Source: Anisodus tanguticus (Eukaryota > Streptophyta > Magnoliopsida > Solanales > Solanaceae). From it: DNA of 64,000 bases. Below the pieces are notes generated by a model. The model was not told where the DNA came from. It made no database searches and worked only from the letters and a program-made list of their open reading frames with translations. The translations under genes and the position numbers were made by a program. Positions 1 through 12,658 of this stretch are shown piece by piece; the stretch's first letter is position 1; each line of letters starts with the position of its first letter. The stretch covers positions 56,182,513 to 56,246,512 of the forward strand of contig CM067539.1 in assembly GCA_034509755.1 (NCBI GenBank), read 5' to 3'.

Positions 1-663
1 GTACCGGAAACAAAATTTATATGTACTAAATTTCTATATAACTTATAAAAGTATCTATATATTATTTTAATACAAAATAAAATGTGAGATAACAAAACGT
101 TTATTAATAATACATGAAAAACCTCATAAGAATATCCCTGATATTACTTGGTAGGGTGTTGTTTGAATAAAAATATATTGTTGAACATGCTATGGGACAA
201 AGGAATACGCTTCTCATGGACAAGAGGCAAGCACAGAACCCAAAAAGTTAGTTGTGTTGTCAATTACTACTATAAATATTTCCTTATATAAATACTCCAA
301 CATTTTCTTCTTTATTTATTATCATAAAGTTTATTTTTGTTGATTAATTTAATATGTGCTTTTCAAAACCTAAGGTATGTTAGGTAGGGAGGAAAGTAGT
401 TTTAGAAAAAACATCAATTTTTTTCTGTTTGATTGGTCAAAATTTTTGAACATTTTTTTTAGAAAAATAAATTCCTTAAAAATGAGAAAAATAATTTTCT
501 TAATAAAAATAGAAAAATTTATTTAATAAGTGACATATCGTTCTTCCCATTCTCCAACATATCCCATTTCACCCCATTCTCACAACCTACACTTCCACCA
601 CCCCTACCCCCACCTCTACTCTCAAACTATTTATTTTAGATTATATATCATGACTTACTCACT
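1..663. other. AT-rich intergenic DNA with a possible degenerate MITE
   Basis: No gene is visible. From about 373 to 640 the sequence resembles a decayed, reversed copy of the MITE at 47382-47867: a start like AAGGTATGTTAGGTAGGG, a stretch resembling TTTTTGATCAATTAAAC, then a C-rich tract (590-625) corresponding to the G-rich core of that MITE. The match is by eye and weak. Confidence 0.35.
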
Positions 664-845
664 TTGTTTGTCATACTTTGCTTAGGCTTGTGCTCTAGCT
701 TGAGCCGAGGGTCTCTCAGAAACAACCGTTCTACCTACCAAGGTAGAGGTAAGGTCTGTGTAGGTTCTACCCTTTCCAAACCCCACATTGTGGGATTTCA
801 CTGGGTATGTTATTGTTGTTGTTGTTGTTGTTGTTTTGAATTAAT
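664..845 (+). mobile_element. TS-SINE/RTE-LINE type 3' tail ending in (TTG)n
   Basis: The segment reads GAGCCGAGGGTCTCTC, then an AGGTAGAGGTAAGGTCTG core, then CACTGGGTATGTTATTGTTG with about eight TTG/TTGT units to 835. This is the layout of the 3' tail of the tobacco TS SINE family and of partner RTE LINEs. No tRNA-like A/B box promoter is seen upstream, so it is either a 5'-truncated SINE or the last bases of a LINE. The same tail occurs in reverse at 37911-38035. A short open frame crossing it is not a gene. Confidence 0.6.
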
Positions 846-3820
846 ATTTTCTGCTTACTTATTAAATATAAAAATAAATAAATAAATTACTAGACACATT
901 ATGCAAGACAAGGAAAGGGATAAAGTTATAAATATCTTTCCAAGTTTATTCTGCTCCTACTTAATTTGACAATTAAGTTATTGGTATCTAAGAGTTAAAA
1001 AAAAAACAATCTCATGGGAATGCAGGTTAATTAGTTACCAACAAATTAAGGTCAGCTGGTGCCCAAGTTCACTTATATAAATATATAGCAATATATTTAT
1101 ATACATATAATTTTTATATCAAATAAATGAATGTTAGATATGTATTTCTCATATTTTCACCAATTATCGATAGTTAAGTGATGTGTATTCCACTTTAATT
1201 TTAAGCTCTTATAATTAAATTATTTAACTCGAGGTAAATACTCATTACATAGCACTATTTTCATGAATAATTGTGATAAAGACTCTTTGCTCAACTAGAA
1301 ATGTGATATTCTCACTTGATTGAACACAAAACCCCACCTCAATTTAAATGTACTCCAAAAGGATTAGGTAGAATAGAACAAATATTGGGATCATTAGTTT
1401 AATGATTACAAATTTTATCCTCTAAAATCTTTTCCTCTTTTATTTTATCTTTTTGATATATTTATAAACTGACCCGTCATAAAGAAAGAACTAATAAAAG
1501 CACGATCGATGTCTTGCTTTAGCATTTTCATTTAGAGGAGAAAAGTGCAAACCAATTAAAATAATAAGGCTAATGGTAGACCACTAAACTAAATAAAGTA
1601 AGCAAAAGTTGAATTTCCACTTTGTTCATTTCAAAACCATTTTGACACACTTATGGTTAGGTGATGTCGGCTCCATGTGCTTCACAATCTTTCTTATTTT
1701 TTCATTGAACATTTAACTATAATTAGAAAATACACTTTTTCTATATGCAGAATTTGGTGAGTTAAAATATATTAGGTACATATGATATATGCTTACATAA
1801 TTAATAGTATATAATTTTTCAATATTTTATTATTTTTAAAATTTATTGAAATTATGCATTTTTCCAATTTTTGTATAGTCCGGCTTCTCTATAACAACTA
1901 CTCACTATAATAGCATTTCACTATAACAATTAAATTTCAGAGCCAATTTTTATGTTGTATTTTTCTCTCTATAACGTCTTTTTCTATAACAACAACATCA
2001 ATCGATACAACAATACATTCTTTGTAAGATTATTACTCTGTAATAACTTTACTCAAATATTAATTAATTTTACTATCCCATTTCATTGGTATTAATTTAT
2101 TTTTTAATTAAAAAAGCACTAGTACTGCTTTGATGTCATAAAGCCACTTTAAAAAATATCTATAAGATAATTAATAACAAGTCTAGTATTTTGAATATTT
2201 AATACAACACTTTCGACAAAGAATATAACATCAATACATATTTAGGTAATTAAAGATTTTTGTATTGAAAGATCTGCACATATTTGTATTGTTGAAATTT
2301 GAACTTGTGTTAATTGATTATAATCTGAAAGGATAGCGACGTGCCATAAATGACAGATTAATAGAATGTTTATTATTAATATTGTTATGCGTATGGATAA
2401 GTTGGGACCAATAATTATTGGTATGAGATAGATAGACACTCTCTTAAATAGAAGTCAGTACCTTTGTTGTAGCTATCATAAAACCTTAGCATATTATGTT
2501 CTTAAATACGAGTGGTTGACATCTCATTGGCCGAGTACTCCGAACTGTGAGAGTGTGATAACTAGTTGATTGTGAAAATTGATCTTAAGCTTAATTATCG
2601 ATTACTACTTGAATCAATGAAGATGTATGTGTATTCAACCCTAACTCATGATTATGATTTTAGGTCTATGTTAATTGTGTCTTAATCTCTGTTATAGTAA
2701 TACATAAATAATTTTATAGTTAGTATCAGAGCCACCATAATTAAAGATTAAGATCAAGAATTAATTTTGGATTTAACAGGAAAACAACTTTTATAAGTTT
2801 CGGACTACGGTCCGACACTGTTTCTTGGTAAATTAATCTTCTTCATCACAGGAAATGGATCAAAGTGTTATTAATAATGCACTATTTTTTAAAAAAAATT
2901 GTTAGTTAAATTTAATTAATTTTATCTTTTATAACATTCTAAAAATAAAAAAATTACAGTACTTTTTTTATAAAAAAAAAAGTTAGAACAAAATTTTGTA
3001 TTTTGACTATATAATTTGGTGTATAAGCCTAGAAACCTACTCCGTATAGGTTCGACCAAAATTTCATTCAACTAGACTCGTTTAGACCTCATAGTTAGCT
3101 TCATTAGCTTCATACTTAGCATGTGCCGGCGGCCAATGATTGATGTCAGACTGGGATTGTCGTGGAGTTGGCTGTAATTTCTGCACATGGCAGATTTCAC
3201 TAAATGACACACACTATCTAGCTGGGAACTAGGTCTTTGAGTTGGCTATTTTTCATATGTTTGGACCCATCTTCTCTATTTGCTAACATGCTATGGTACT
3301 TTTAGATGATTTTGTTGATTTGCCTTTCAAAGTTACTAGAGCATATATAAGTACTTGGCATCTTTTCATAGTACTTTAATCCATTCATTTGATCTAATTC
3401 TTTTTTTTTTAATTTAATCATTTGGTATTTAAATTTTACTTTCTCAATTAATTCAAGTTCGTGCCAAAATTACTCAATTATGGAGTAAAACGTTTTTTCC
3501 GATTTTATTTTGGGCCTCAAAATATAAACTTCTTGGATAAATCCACTATAATCTAATTTTGTTTTTGATTTGTGATTTCGAAATTAAAAAGGAATGAAGA
3601 GGAAATAATAATCAAACATTCAATTGATGAAGAGGTCTAGTGTGTTACATATCAAATTATCAATGAAGAAAACAACATATAATAGAATAGCACTAGGATT
3701 CGTTTTCATTTGGCCGAATAACAAACAATCTGTCTTATCTACTATGGTTGTAGAACCTGAAACATACATACGTATGTCAATATATATATACTGACAATAT
3801 TATTTATGTTGAGCAAGGGA
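846..3820. other. Intergenic AT-rich DNA, no gene seen
   Basis: No convincing coding region or RNA gene is visible on either strand; the open frames are short and of low complexity. At 1885-2000 there is a CTATAACAA/ACTATAATAGC-type repeated motif (several CTATAAC units) that resembles a decayed small transposon, without recognisable ends. Poly-A and poly-T runs are frequent. Confidence 0.6.
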
Positions 3821-3825
3821 CACTA

Positions 3826-5089
3826 TGTTGGAAATTTGCCTTTGGCGGGGAGATGCGTCCACCCATCTTTGATGAATTAAACACTAGTGTTCCGTGTTGG
3901 AGACTTTGTCTCTTTGCACATGCATGATCTACCAAGTGAGTAGATGACCGTAGGGCCAAGAATCGTTAAATTTCGTTGAGAAATGAAAGAGATATTGATC
4001 CACGAAGTAAGGTGTTTGAGGCATGGAAATGTGGTGTAAGACAAATCTACCACATTGGTGGGAAAAAGAAGAATTGCTCTCTATATAAGTCTCTAAAATG
4101 GTAAAGGGTTTGGGACCCCAAGGGGTATCTCATGTGTTTAAAGGAGGGAGGACCTAGATGTGCTTGGGTTCAAGGCTAAGCCCACGCGCACCGCCGCCCG
4201 CCCGTCCGGGCTCGGGCTGTGGGCTGTGGGGACTTTCTGATATTATCTTTTTGGACCCCAAATTGCTTAATATTTACAGTTTAGTCCCCAGAGTTTCTGC
4301 AAAGTTGATTTTGGACCCCATTACTTGGCTGATTAACTCTTCCATTAACAACACATTACTTGTGCAGTTGAGCAGCCTCCTTCAATGGCCATAAACAGCC
4401 AAAACTTGGTTGTTTAATGCCCTCCTAATGGCCATTAACAGCCATGTTTTGGGCAGTTGTACATCCCCTCATCCTTGCTATATATTGAGCCTTATTTGGC
4501 TCAATTCAGTGACTGGTAAGACAACAATATAGCACACAAAAACAGACAGAAAAATGCCACAAAACAGTGAATAGAAACACTGCAAAATCAGTGACGAAAA
4601 TCAGTGAGCAAACACACACATATACACAAGATATATACAACAGAGACACATTATATACACAGTGACAAAACAGAAGAGAAGATAGAAACTCTTCCTTCCT
4701 TTTTCATATCTTCAACAAGTCGATTCATATTTGTTTTCTTCGTCAGGCTCAACCTATTGGCTTTGTAGTTTTGAGATTAAAGTGTTGTTTTATCTTGGGA
4801 GACTATTGCCTGCTAACGTAAAACCATATATACGGGGAAATCTTGTCTTAAGGACAGAGGGCAATCACTCGACTCAATACAAAACGTTGTAACCATCCAG
4901 ATTTAGTTGTTTCTTGATTTCAGGTTATCAAGATTCAAGATACAACAAGCTTGCAGCAGTTTTGAAGATTGACCTATTTGTTCAACAAGATTCAATTTCT
5001 GAATATTGAATATTTGTTTATCCTTTCGAATACTTGTAATAGTTATTTACTTTCCGTACTGCTTTATAAAGTATAATAGAGTACCAAAA
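3826..5089 (+). repeat. 5' LTR of element A
   Basis: It begins TGTTGGAAATTTGCC and ends GAGTACCAAAA, matching 9091-10515. The non-canonical last bases (CCAAAA rather than CCAACA) are present in both LTRs. It is followed by TTTAAGACAAG; a related motif also follows the LTR of element E. A TGGTATCAGAGC-type primer-binding site is not seen. It lacks the hairpin and the tandem units present in the 3' LTR. Confidence 0.9.
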
Positions 5090-8000
5090 TTTAAGACAAG
5101 ATCGTATTGTATTACTATTAGTGTTCGAAAGATGTTGGTCAAAAGTTGTGTCGCCAAATCTGGATATGGCTGTGGTTTTCTGCTTGAAGACAGTGATGAT
5201 GATATTGTTGAAGTTCAACATGTTCATGGTGTCACCGCTCCCGAGAGTGGTGGGAACAAGCGCTCACGAGAGCCTGAGGATGTCAACTGGGACAAGATGA
5301 GAAGGTTGAAGATGTGGTTCTATCTTGTAGCAGAAGGCCTATATCTGTCCCAGACACAGAATCCAAAATTAGCATAAGTATTTTTTCTTACTTGTCAAGA
5401 ATAAAGATTAAATGATGTCTGATTAAAAATGGATTAAAGCAAGGAGGAATATGAAAATATTTTCACGAAAATAATTTATATTCCTTACGCTTTAAAATCA
5501 GAAGTTCAATCTCATCTTCTTTCCCGTTTAAATATTGGACTTTGTAAATGACTTAAAAAGATCCGTTCTTTTAAGTATAATTATTAAAAGTGTGTAAAGT
5601 ATGTTCACACATACGATGGGGAAGGATCCACTAATTGTGCGAAAACTGTTACCACTCTTAAGTAAGCGCCAAGAATTGTCTGGGCACCAATCATAACGGA
5701 AGGAGACTAAAAGCTAAAGACGTTGAGCCTCTCACACTATTTGGTAGAAGATCCTTCATAGGATGATGTTGGACACTCAGTCATACAAAGCCTCCGGGCG
5801 ACTGGAGTGGGTCAAAATTTCTTTGATATGATGATATTGGACATTCAGTCATATAAAGCCTCCGGGCGACTGGAGTGGGGCCAGAATTCATTTAATAGGA
5901 AAAGTAATGGACACCTAGTGTGGTGGACCAGAGTTTCCAGGTCTTAAATGATCTGAAGGCCTAAAGAAAGGTAGAAAAGAAATTGGACACTCAGTTTGCC
6001 AAAGCAACTGGAGTGGGCTAGAGTATCTAGATCACATATGATCCGGTTACGCCCTAACCACGGGCAAGAGGTTGTTCATGTAAAGCAACGCCATCTCTAA
6101 AATCAAAGGGGTTGGAGAGGTTGTTCTCAATAGGACTTCAGGGAATGGGATCACTCTAAGATGAGGTGATACATGTCCCAAACTTGGTTTAAAGGACGCT
6201 GTTGGTCAAGCTGGTTTGAGACTAGTCCAACAGGTCTATAATAACTAAGAATGGTACAGTATGTCTGTAGCCAAATGAATGATATATTTGTAATCCGTGC
6301 ATCTATGCCATCATAGATTAAGACACGTTAAATAGCAAGTCATTCAAAAGCTAACGATGTTGAGATTGTTTCCTTCTGTCGACATAACCCCTCAAAATGA
6401 ATGTGAGGTAGACGAAGAGGCAAAATCACCTTTTCAAATTCCGTCAAGGGAATAGCGAAAGAAGCACCGCTCCTCTAGAACTTAGTCACACCTACTTGGG
6501 TAATTTGAAGTTTATACAAAATAGAGGGGGGAGACAAGTACGTTGTGATCTTCATTGATGATGGTACAACGTATTGTATAATTTATTTGTTGAAAAGCAA
6601 AGATGAAGTTGTTGAAGCGGATAAGCGCTACAAAGCATAAGTTGAAAATCAACTAAGCCTACGGATTGAGGAATTCGTAGTGATAGAGGGGGAGAATGTG
6701 AAGCATCGTTCATCAAACGACTGCTCATTACTCACCTCAGTCTAACGGTGTTAGCCAAGTGCAAATCCGTACGCCCAAATTATGTGGGGCAAGATGATCC
6801 TTACCGCTAATGCGATTCTCAATAGAAATACGCATAAGGATAATAAGGGTAACCCTCCGTGTGAGACATGGAAAGGATCTCACATACAAATGTTGTGATG
6901 TGAGGTGGTTTCGTACCTAAAGCTGTAGATTGCATATCCACTGGATCTGCAAATAACAGTAGTGCTTATCGCCTCTTGGTGTCAAAGAATGCTGAATTCT
7001 TTGAAGATAACTTTCCTTGAAAAAGGAAAAAGGAGTAATTGCTCAAGGTTAACAAGAACCCGCGAGGGCCTGAATGTCCGGAACTAGACGTTCCGTATCT
7101 ACAGGACTCGAAAGTTGCTGGCTATCCGAAATTTAATATTCCAGATCTGCAGAACTCAGGGATTCTAGATGTTAAAATGAGACGGAGCAAAGAAGGGGAC
7201 AAAGACTTGTTTCAGTCCTTCTAGCTTATATGGTGAGAAGGAACCATGGACAATTAATAAAGAATTGTCATCTCCAAAAGCGCTGCTTTGGAAAGAAGCT
7301 AAAGAGAGAAATAGATTCCATCATATAGAACCATACTTATGTAATGATTGATCTTCCTCCGGGAAAAGAACCTTTGGGTTGTAAGATGTGCTCACCTGTG
7401 AGTAGCTTAACATCTATGGCTATTGCAGTCTTGCGTGGCATGGATGTTGAAACAACCTTCCCAACCGGAGAGTTGGAAGAAGAGGATCAGAGTTGGTTTG
7501 GTGAACTGTTGGGCTTCTTCCTGAACTTTCATTTTGGTCCCTGAAATGTTTACATTTTGGTCCTGGAAGTTTCGTAAAACGAAACAATGAATCGACCACG
7601 TAAACATTGACTCTGAAGTTAGAAAGCTAACAGTTGGAAAACCAACAGTTCTAAAAGTAAAAGTCATATTGAAACAAAGTCTCGATATGAAAGATATGGG
7701 TATCACAGATGACATCTTAGGAATTGAATTTCTAAGACATCTAACGGACTGGTCGATAGTTGACAGTCTCGTTGAAGCCACCAATGGATATGAATCATAG
7801 AACTGATTGGAATCATGGTGCACCCATAGACAATGAGCAATATGCTCAGGTCACGTGTAGTTCAATGTATTGTACGTGTCCGACCTGGTATCGGCCTACA
7901 AAGCAGATCAGTTGAACTAAGGTTCACTGATGATTTTAATACATGATCGATAGAAGGCGTTAAGTCGGATATGACGATATCTGAATTATTTGCTTATCTA

Positions 8001-9090
8001 CGGATTATAGTATTCTGGATGTCCAGCGGTTCTGGGAGAACACAATGATGCAAACTGGACATCAGATTTGAAGAACACCAAAGCCACAAGTAAATGTGTA
8101 TGGTGGGTCTTAGAAAAATCTCTAAGCAAACTTGCATCGACCGATTCATGATGGAATCGGAGTTTATCACTTTATACAAAGCATGAAAGAAGTTGAGTAA
8201 CTTCACGACTACTTAGAGGACGTCCCTTATTAGGAGAAATCCGTGCCTTCAGCAGTTATACACTGTGGCTAGCCAGTCGGCTTCAGGAAGGACACGGATG
8301 ACGGCGTCTGGACATATCTGTCAGGATCTGTCAGGAGATATAAGATTGTATGGCAGTTGATTATCACAGGTGTCACTTCCTTACTAATTAAGGTACTACC
8401 CGGAGATCAAGTGTTCTGCCTGTCTAGGGGAATGGGCTTAAAACCCAAACAATACGAACCTTTGCGGTGGAAACCCAACCATAATGATTGGAGATCCCAA
8501 GAATTTGGTTCAATAGGAAAACTAAGCGGCAAAAGGTTCAGTTGAGCGCTTCGGTGGAAGCAAGAAGCACTTCAGATAATGATTTCTGTACGGAAACATG
8601 AATCCAAAGCTGTTCCCGCGATAGACATTAAAGTGCTACCTGCATGGTGGGTAAAGGTTAAGCTTCCAAACCTTTAACGATCCTCAAACGGTTGAGGTTA
8701 AGGTTGGGGAAACTTTTAATGATTCCTAACACTTGTGAAGTGGGGTATAGCAGGATACCTTGTAGGAGATCACCTATTTAAGTGCGAGGATGGCCGCCTC
8801 AAATGAACGCACTTAAGAATCCAAGTGTGTCAACGGCCACAACGGACAAAAACGTAAGAAGAAAAACGAATAAGAAGAGTTATTGTGTTGATATCGTTGT
8901 CTTGGCTTACACTAAACACTGACGGTTCAAGACATTACGTTCACCGCGCAGTAAGTAAGTCCGATGGTATTCAACTAGGGAAGGTTCAAAGCGAAAGCTA
9001 TCTCTCCTGATGCAATATATTTTCGCTGAAAGATTGCTGAAATGTAGGCACCTTGTGTGCGCGCCAAAATCTCTCTTTCATAGAGGGGAT
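5090..9090 (+). pseudogene. Decayed Copia gag-pol of element A
   Basis: Pieces of pol can be read across many stops and frameshifts. An integrase-core remnant with a VVIFIDDGTTYC-like stretch lies near 6541-6580, followed by a THYSPQSNGV-like segment near 6720-6760 (the usual TPQQNG motif). A PCETWKG-like motif lies near 6860. Reverse transcriptase remains include LDMKDMGITDDILGIEF near 7680-7727, and an RNase H relic with DANWTSDLKNTKATS lies near 8046-8094. The gag part (5100-5380) is barely recognisable. An unusual tandem repeat occupies 5755-6030. This is a fossil coding region with no product expected. Confidence 0.75.
5755..6030 (+). repeat. Degenerate tandem repeat inside element A
   Basis: A unit of about 66-70 bp built on TTGGACACTCAGTCATACAA, GCCTCCGGGCGACTGGAGTG occurs twice in good condition (near 5767-5835 and 5835-5905) and again in weaker form near 5905-5940 and 5978-6020. 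It lies upstream of the integrase relic. Its role is unknown. Confidence 0.7.
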
Positions 9091-9598
9091 TGTTGGAAAT
9101 TTGCCTTTCACGGGGAGATGCGTCCACTTATCTTTGATGAATTAAACACTAGTGTTCCGCATGTTGGAGACTTTGTCTCTTCGCACATGCATGATCTACG
9201 AAGTGAGTAGATGACCGTAGGGCCAAGAATCGTCAAATTTCGTTGAGAAATGAAAGAGATATTGGTCCACGAAGTAAGGTGTTTGAGGCATGGAAATGTG
9301 GTGTGGGACAAATCTACCACATCGGTGGAAAAATGAAGAATTGCTCTCTATATAAGTCTCTAAAATGGTAAAAGGTTTGGGACCCCAAGGGGTATCCCAT
9401 GTGTTTAAAGGAGGGAGGACCTAGATGTGCTTGGGTTCAAGGCTAAGCCCACACGCGCGCCGCCGCCGCCGCCCGCCGGTCCGGTCTCGGGCTCGGGTCG
9501 TGGGATGTGGGGACTTTCTGATATTATCTTTTTGGACCCCAAATTGCTTAATATTTATAGTTTGGTCCCAGAGTTTCTGCAAAGTTGATTTTGGGGTG

Positions 9599-9628
9599 AC
9601 GGTAGGCAGAAAACTTTCTGCCTACCGT
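9599..9628. repeat. Perfect 14-bp inverted repeat in 3' LTR of A
   Basis: The arms ACGGTAGGCAGAAA and TTTCTGCCTACCGT are separated by two bases (AC). The surrounding 60 bp or so is absent from the 5' LTR, where the flanks are joined near 4317. Confidence 0.85.
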
Positions 9629-9655
9629 TGGAACTGTTTTTTGAGGCATTAATCA

Positions 9656-9800
9656 GCCATTACTTGGCTGATTAACTCCTCCATTAACAACCCATTACTT
9701 GGGCAGTTGAGCAGCCTCCTTCCTCAATTAACAACCCATTACTTGGGCAGTTGAGCAGCCTCCTTCCTCAATTAACAACCCATTACTTGGACAGTTGAGC
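9656..9800 (+). repeat. Tandem triplication in 3' LTR of A
   Basis: The unit TTAACAACCCATTACTTGGG, CAGTTGAGCAGCCTCCTTC appears about three times in a row with a period of roughly 49 bp. The 5' LTR has one copy near 4338-4383. It probably arose by local duplication after or during insertion. Confidence 0.8.
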
Positions 9801-10520
9801 AGCCTCCTTCAATGGCCATAAACAGCCAAAACTTGGCTGTTTAATACCCTCCTAATGGCCATTAACAACCATGTTTTGGGCAGTTGTACAACCCCTCCTC
9901 CTTGCTATATATTGAGCCTCCTTTGGCTCAATTCAGTTACTGGTAAGACAGCAATATAGCACACAAAAACAGACAGAAAACGCCACAAAACAGTGAACAG
10001 AAACACTGCAAAACCAGTGACGAAAATCAGTGAGCAAACACACACATATACACAAGATATATACAATAGAGACACATTATATACACAGAGACAAAACAGA
10101 AGAGAAGATAGAAACTCTTCCTTCCTTTTCCATATCTTCAGCAAGTCGATTCATATTTGTGTTCTTCGTCAGACTCAACCTATTGGCTTTGTAGCGTTGA
10201 GATTAAAGTGTTGTTTTATCTTGGGAGACTATTGCCCGCTAACGTAAAAGCATATATACGGGGCAATCTTGTCTTAAGGACAGAGGGCAATCACTCGACT
10301 CAACACACAACGTTGTAACCATCCAGATTTAGTTGTTTCTTGATTTCGTGTTATCAAGATTCAAGACACAACAAGCTTGCGGCAGTTTTGAAGATTGGCC
10401 TATTTGTTCAACAAGATTCAATTTCTGAATATTGAATATTTGTTTATCCTTTCGAATACTTGTAATAGTTATTTACTTTCCGTACTGCTTTATAAAGTAC
10501 AATAGAGTACCAAAACACTA

Positions 10521-12658
10521 AACATTCAGACAAAAACCAATAGCTTTTGGGGCTGTAAATGGAGAAAGTAAATTAAAAATATAGTTGAGCACAAATGTCT
10601 TTTGCATCCAAAAGAGGAACAGGTACAAAATTGCACCAATACAAAAAGGTGAAACTATTGCAGAAGTTGTTTGAGACTTTTGAGTCTTCATGTCGCGCGA
10701 TTGTTAGTGACCAACAACTTAAAGCCTCATTATAGAATTGAATTAAAATTAGCAAAAGCGATGAAATTAAGAGCTAGAAGTGAAAATAGACTTATATATC
10801 TACTTGAAGTGCAACTAATTAGGACATCCAATCTCACTCTCTTAGGGTCATTATTGAAGACTGCTAGAAACCAGTAAAGCTTCTCTTATATATATATATA
10901 TCTGGAGGGAGAAGAATTAACGTGCAGATTTTCTTACAAATGAAGATTATAAGCATGCAGAAGATTTTATAATCTGAAATATTGTGCTTAAAGAAATGAA
11001 GTTTCTCCTCCTCGCTGATTCAACGTATGTAGCTCCCGAACGCTTTTAAATAGTTTGTTTAGTCTTTTCCAATATATCCAAAAAATATTAGTGACCAACA
11101 ACATAATTAATGCCCTTCTTAATTTTCCTTCACCTCTCTATATATAACCGGGATATAATTGATACATTGACATTTTTCAGTGATATAATTGTAAATGTTT
11201 TAATATATTTAACTTGTTGGAGTAAGTGAACTAATGTGTGTGAATTCTTTTGCACTATCAGCAATTACACTACCTTATTACCATTAGTTATTGAACCACA
11301 ATTTGGTCCCCCAAAGAGTTATTTTTATTTTTATTTTTATGGCCAAACGCCTACTTGATATACTCCCAACTAGCCCATCTAATGATGCTCACTCACATGA
11401 ACTAGGTGGCTTAAATACACACAAACAACAAATTTATGTGCTTTTATAGAAAAGCAAGCAATCTAAGAGTTAAAGTCTCACTTGCCTGGAATACGATAGT
11501 TAAGCCATACTTGAAACGCCAAAAATCATCTCAATCGAACTCCAACGGTCTCAATCTATTCAAATTCATAAATAACGGGTTGAAATTAATCTAGAAAAAT
11601 CAAAATTAATAATTTTAGGACGCCTTATTATCAAAATCAACTCAAATCCGCTCCTCGAGTCAAGGGGCCGAAATATAAAATTGATTGCATGACACATTAA
11701 CCATAAGCTATGGATCAAATCATGTTTTTCTATTTCTAGGATTATGGCAAACCCCCTCACTTTAAGCCTCTTGATAACATGATTCCATGATTCATAATGG
11801 ATGAAATTAACGCATAATCTCTAAATTAGTACAATGAATCATTACCTTGAATTTGAGGTCAAAACTCGTCCTTCTTTTGATCCAAATCAAAATGCTTTTC
11901 TGACAGAAATCCTAAGTTTAGCCTTAAAATCGCTTTTGCAAATTTTGAACTCAACTTTTATAAATTACATGTCCTTATACGCAATCACGAGGTCCATTCT
12001 TGCATCAGCACAACTCAAGTTGATGATCTCCCTATGCAATCGGGACCACAAGCTTCGAGTCGCGAAGAAGAGTTGGACTAGGGTCTGACTCAATTACCCT
12101 TTGCGGTGGCAACTCCCCTGCTCGTGTTCGCAATGCAGATCCCACCAGTGCTTTGCAGTCGCGATTGGTGCCTTCGCAATCACGAAGAAGGCACTAGTAC
12201 CAAAACAAATTATTACTATCTCAAATGAGGTTCCAGTGGCACCGAAATACTCACTAACCCCTCAGATCCAAATTTGAGCATGCCAACAAGTCCAAAAATA
12301 TAGCATACACCTAGTGAAGCTTCAAATCACATAATGACATGCAAATATGCAAAAATAGGGGTTGGATTGTTTCAAATAAATATTGTGAAAGTATGTGGGT
12401 TTCTCTCTCCCCGACTTCTGAACAATTATATTTTTTGTATTGGATGCTGCATGGCAACTTTGGCACCCAGTTGAGCGCGACGCGACATCTACCGCGCTGC
12501 ATGTGTGTCTTAGCTTCCATGATCCTGCAGGCGAGACACGACACCATAGCTGAAATCACCCTTAAGTTGTCACCGCGCTGCATAGAACGACGCGGTACCT
12601 GTGGCAACGTTTGTTGTATAGTTCCATTTGTGCTTTCCCTAGACGCTACTTTTATCTG
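10521..12658. other. Intergenic DNA between elements A and the Gypsy element
   Basis: No supported gene. A TA microsatellite lies at 10888-10901. From about 12040 to 12660 the base composition becomes GC-richer, with recurring CGCGAAGAAG, GTCGCGATT and GACGCGAC motifs. Such motifs occur in old retrotransposon LTRs of Solanaceae, so this is probably repeat debris. Open frames at 12311-12709 cross this segment and look fortuitous. Confidence 0.5.

Larger units (their letters stand above)
9091..10515 (+). repeat. 3' LTR of element A
   Basis: It matches 3826-5089 end to end but is about 160 bp longer. The extra material is a segment with a perfect hairpin (9599-9628) and extra tandem copies of a CCATTACTTGGGCAGTTGAG unit (about 9660-9800). 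It starts TGTTGGAAATTTGCC directly after a purine run and ends CCAAAA before the CACTA duplication. Confidence 0.9.
3821..10520 (+). mobile_element. LTR retrotransposon A (Ty1/Copia, long LTR), degenerate
   Basis: Two direct long repeats (3826-5089 and 9091-10515) flank about 4 kb of decayed pol sequence. The element is bracketed by an exact 5-bp target duplication CACTA at 3821-3825 and 10516-10520, so it is one insertion. A purine run (AGAGGGGA, 9082-9089) directly before the 3' LTR is the likely polypurine tract. The internal order is integrase, then reverse transcriptase, then RNase H, which is the Copia order. No uninterrupted frame remains, so the copy cannot be autonomous. The 5' LTR is shorter than the 3' LTR because of indels. 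Confidence 0.9.

Noticed and set aside
7407..7823. 138-residue minus-strand frame in element A
   Set aside because: It lies antisense to recognisable RT relics in the plus strand, so it is a shadow frame.
10573..10877. Possible small gene after element A
   Set aside because: Short overlapping frames on both strands, no splice pattern or domain recognised.
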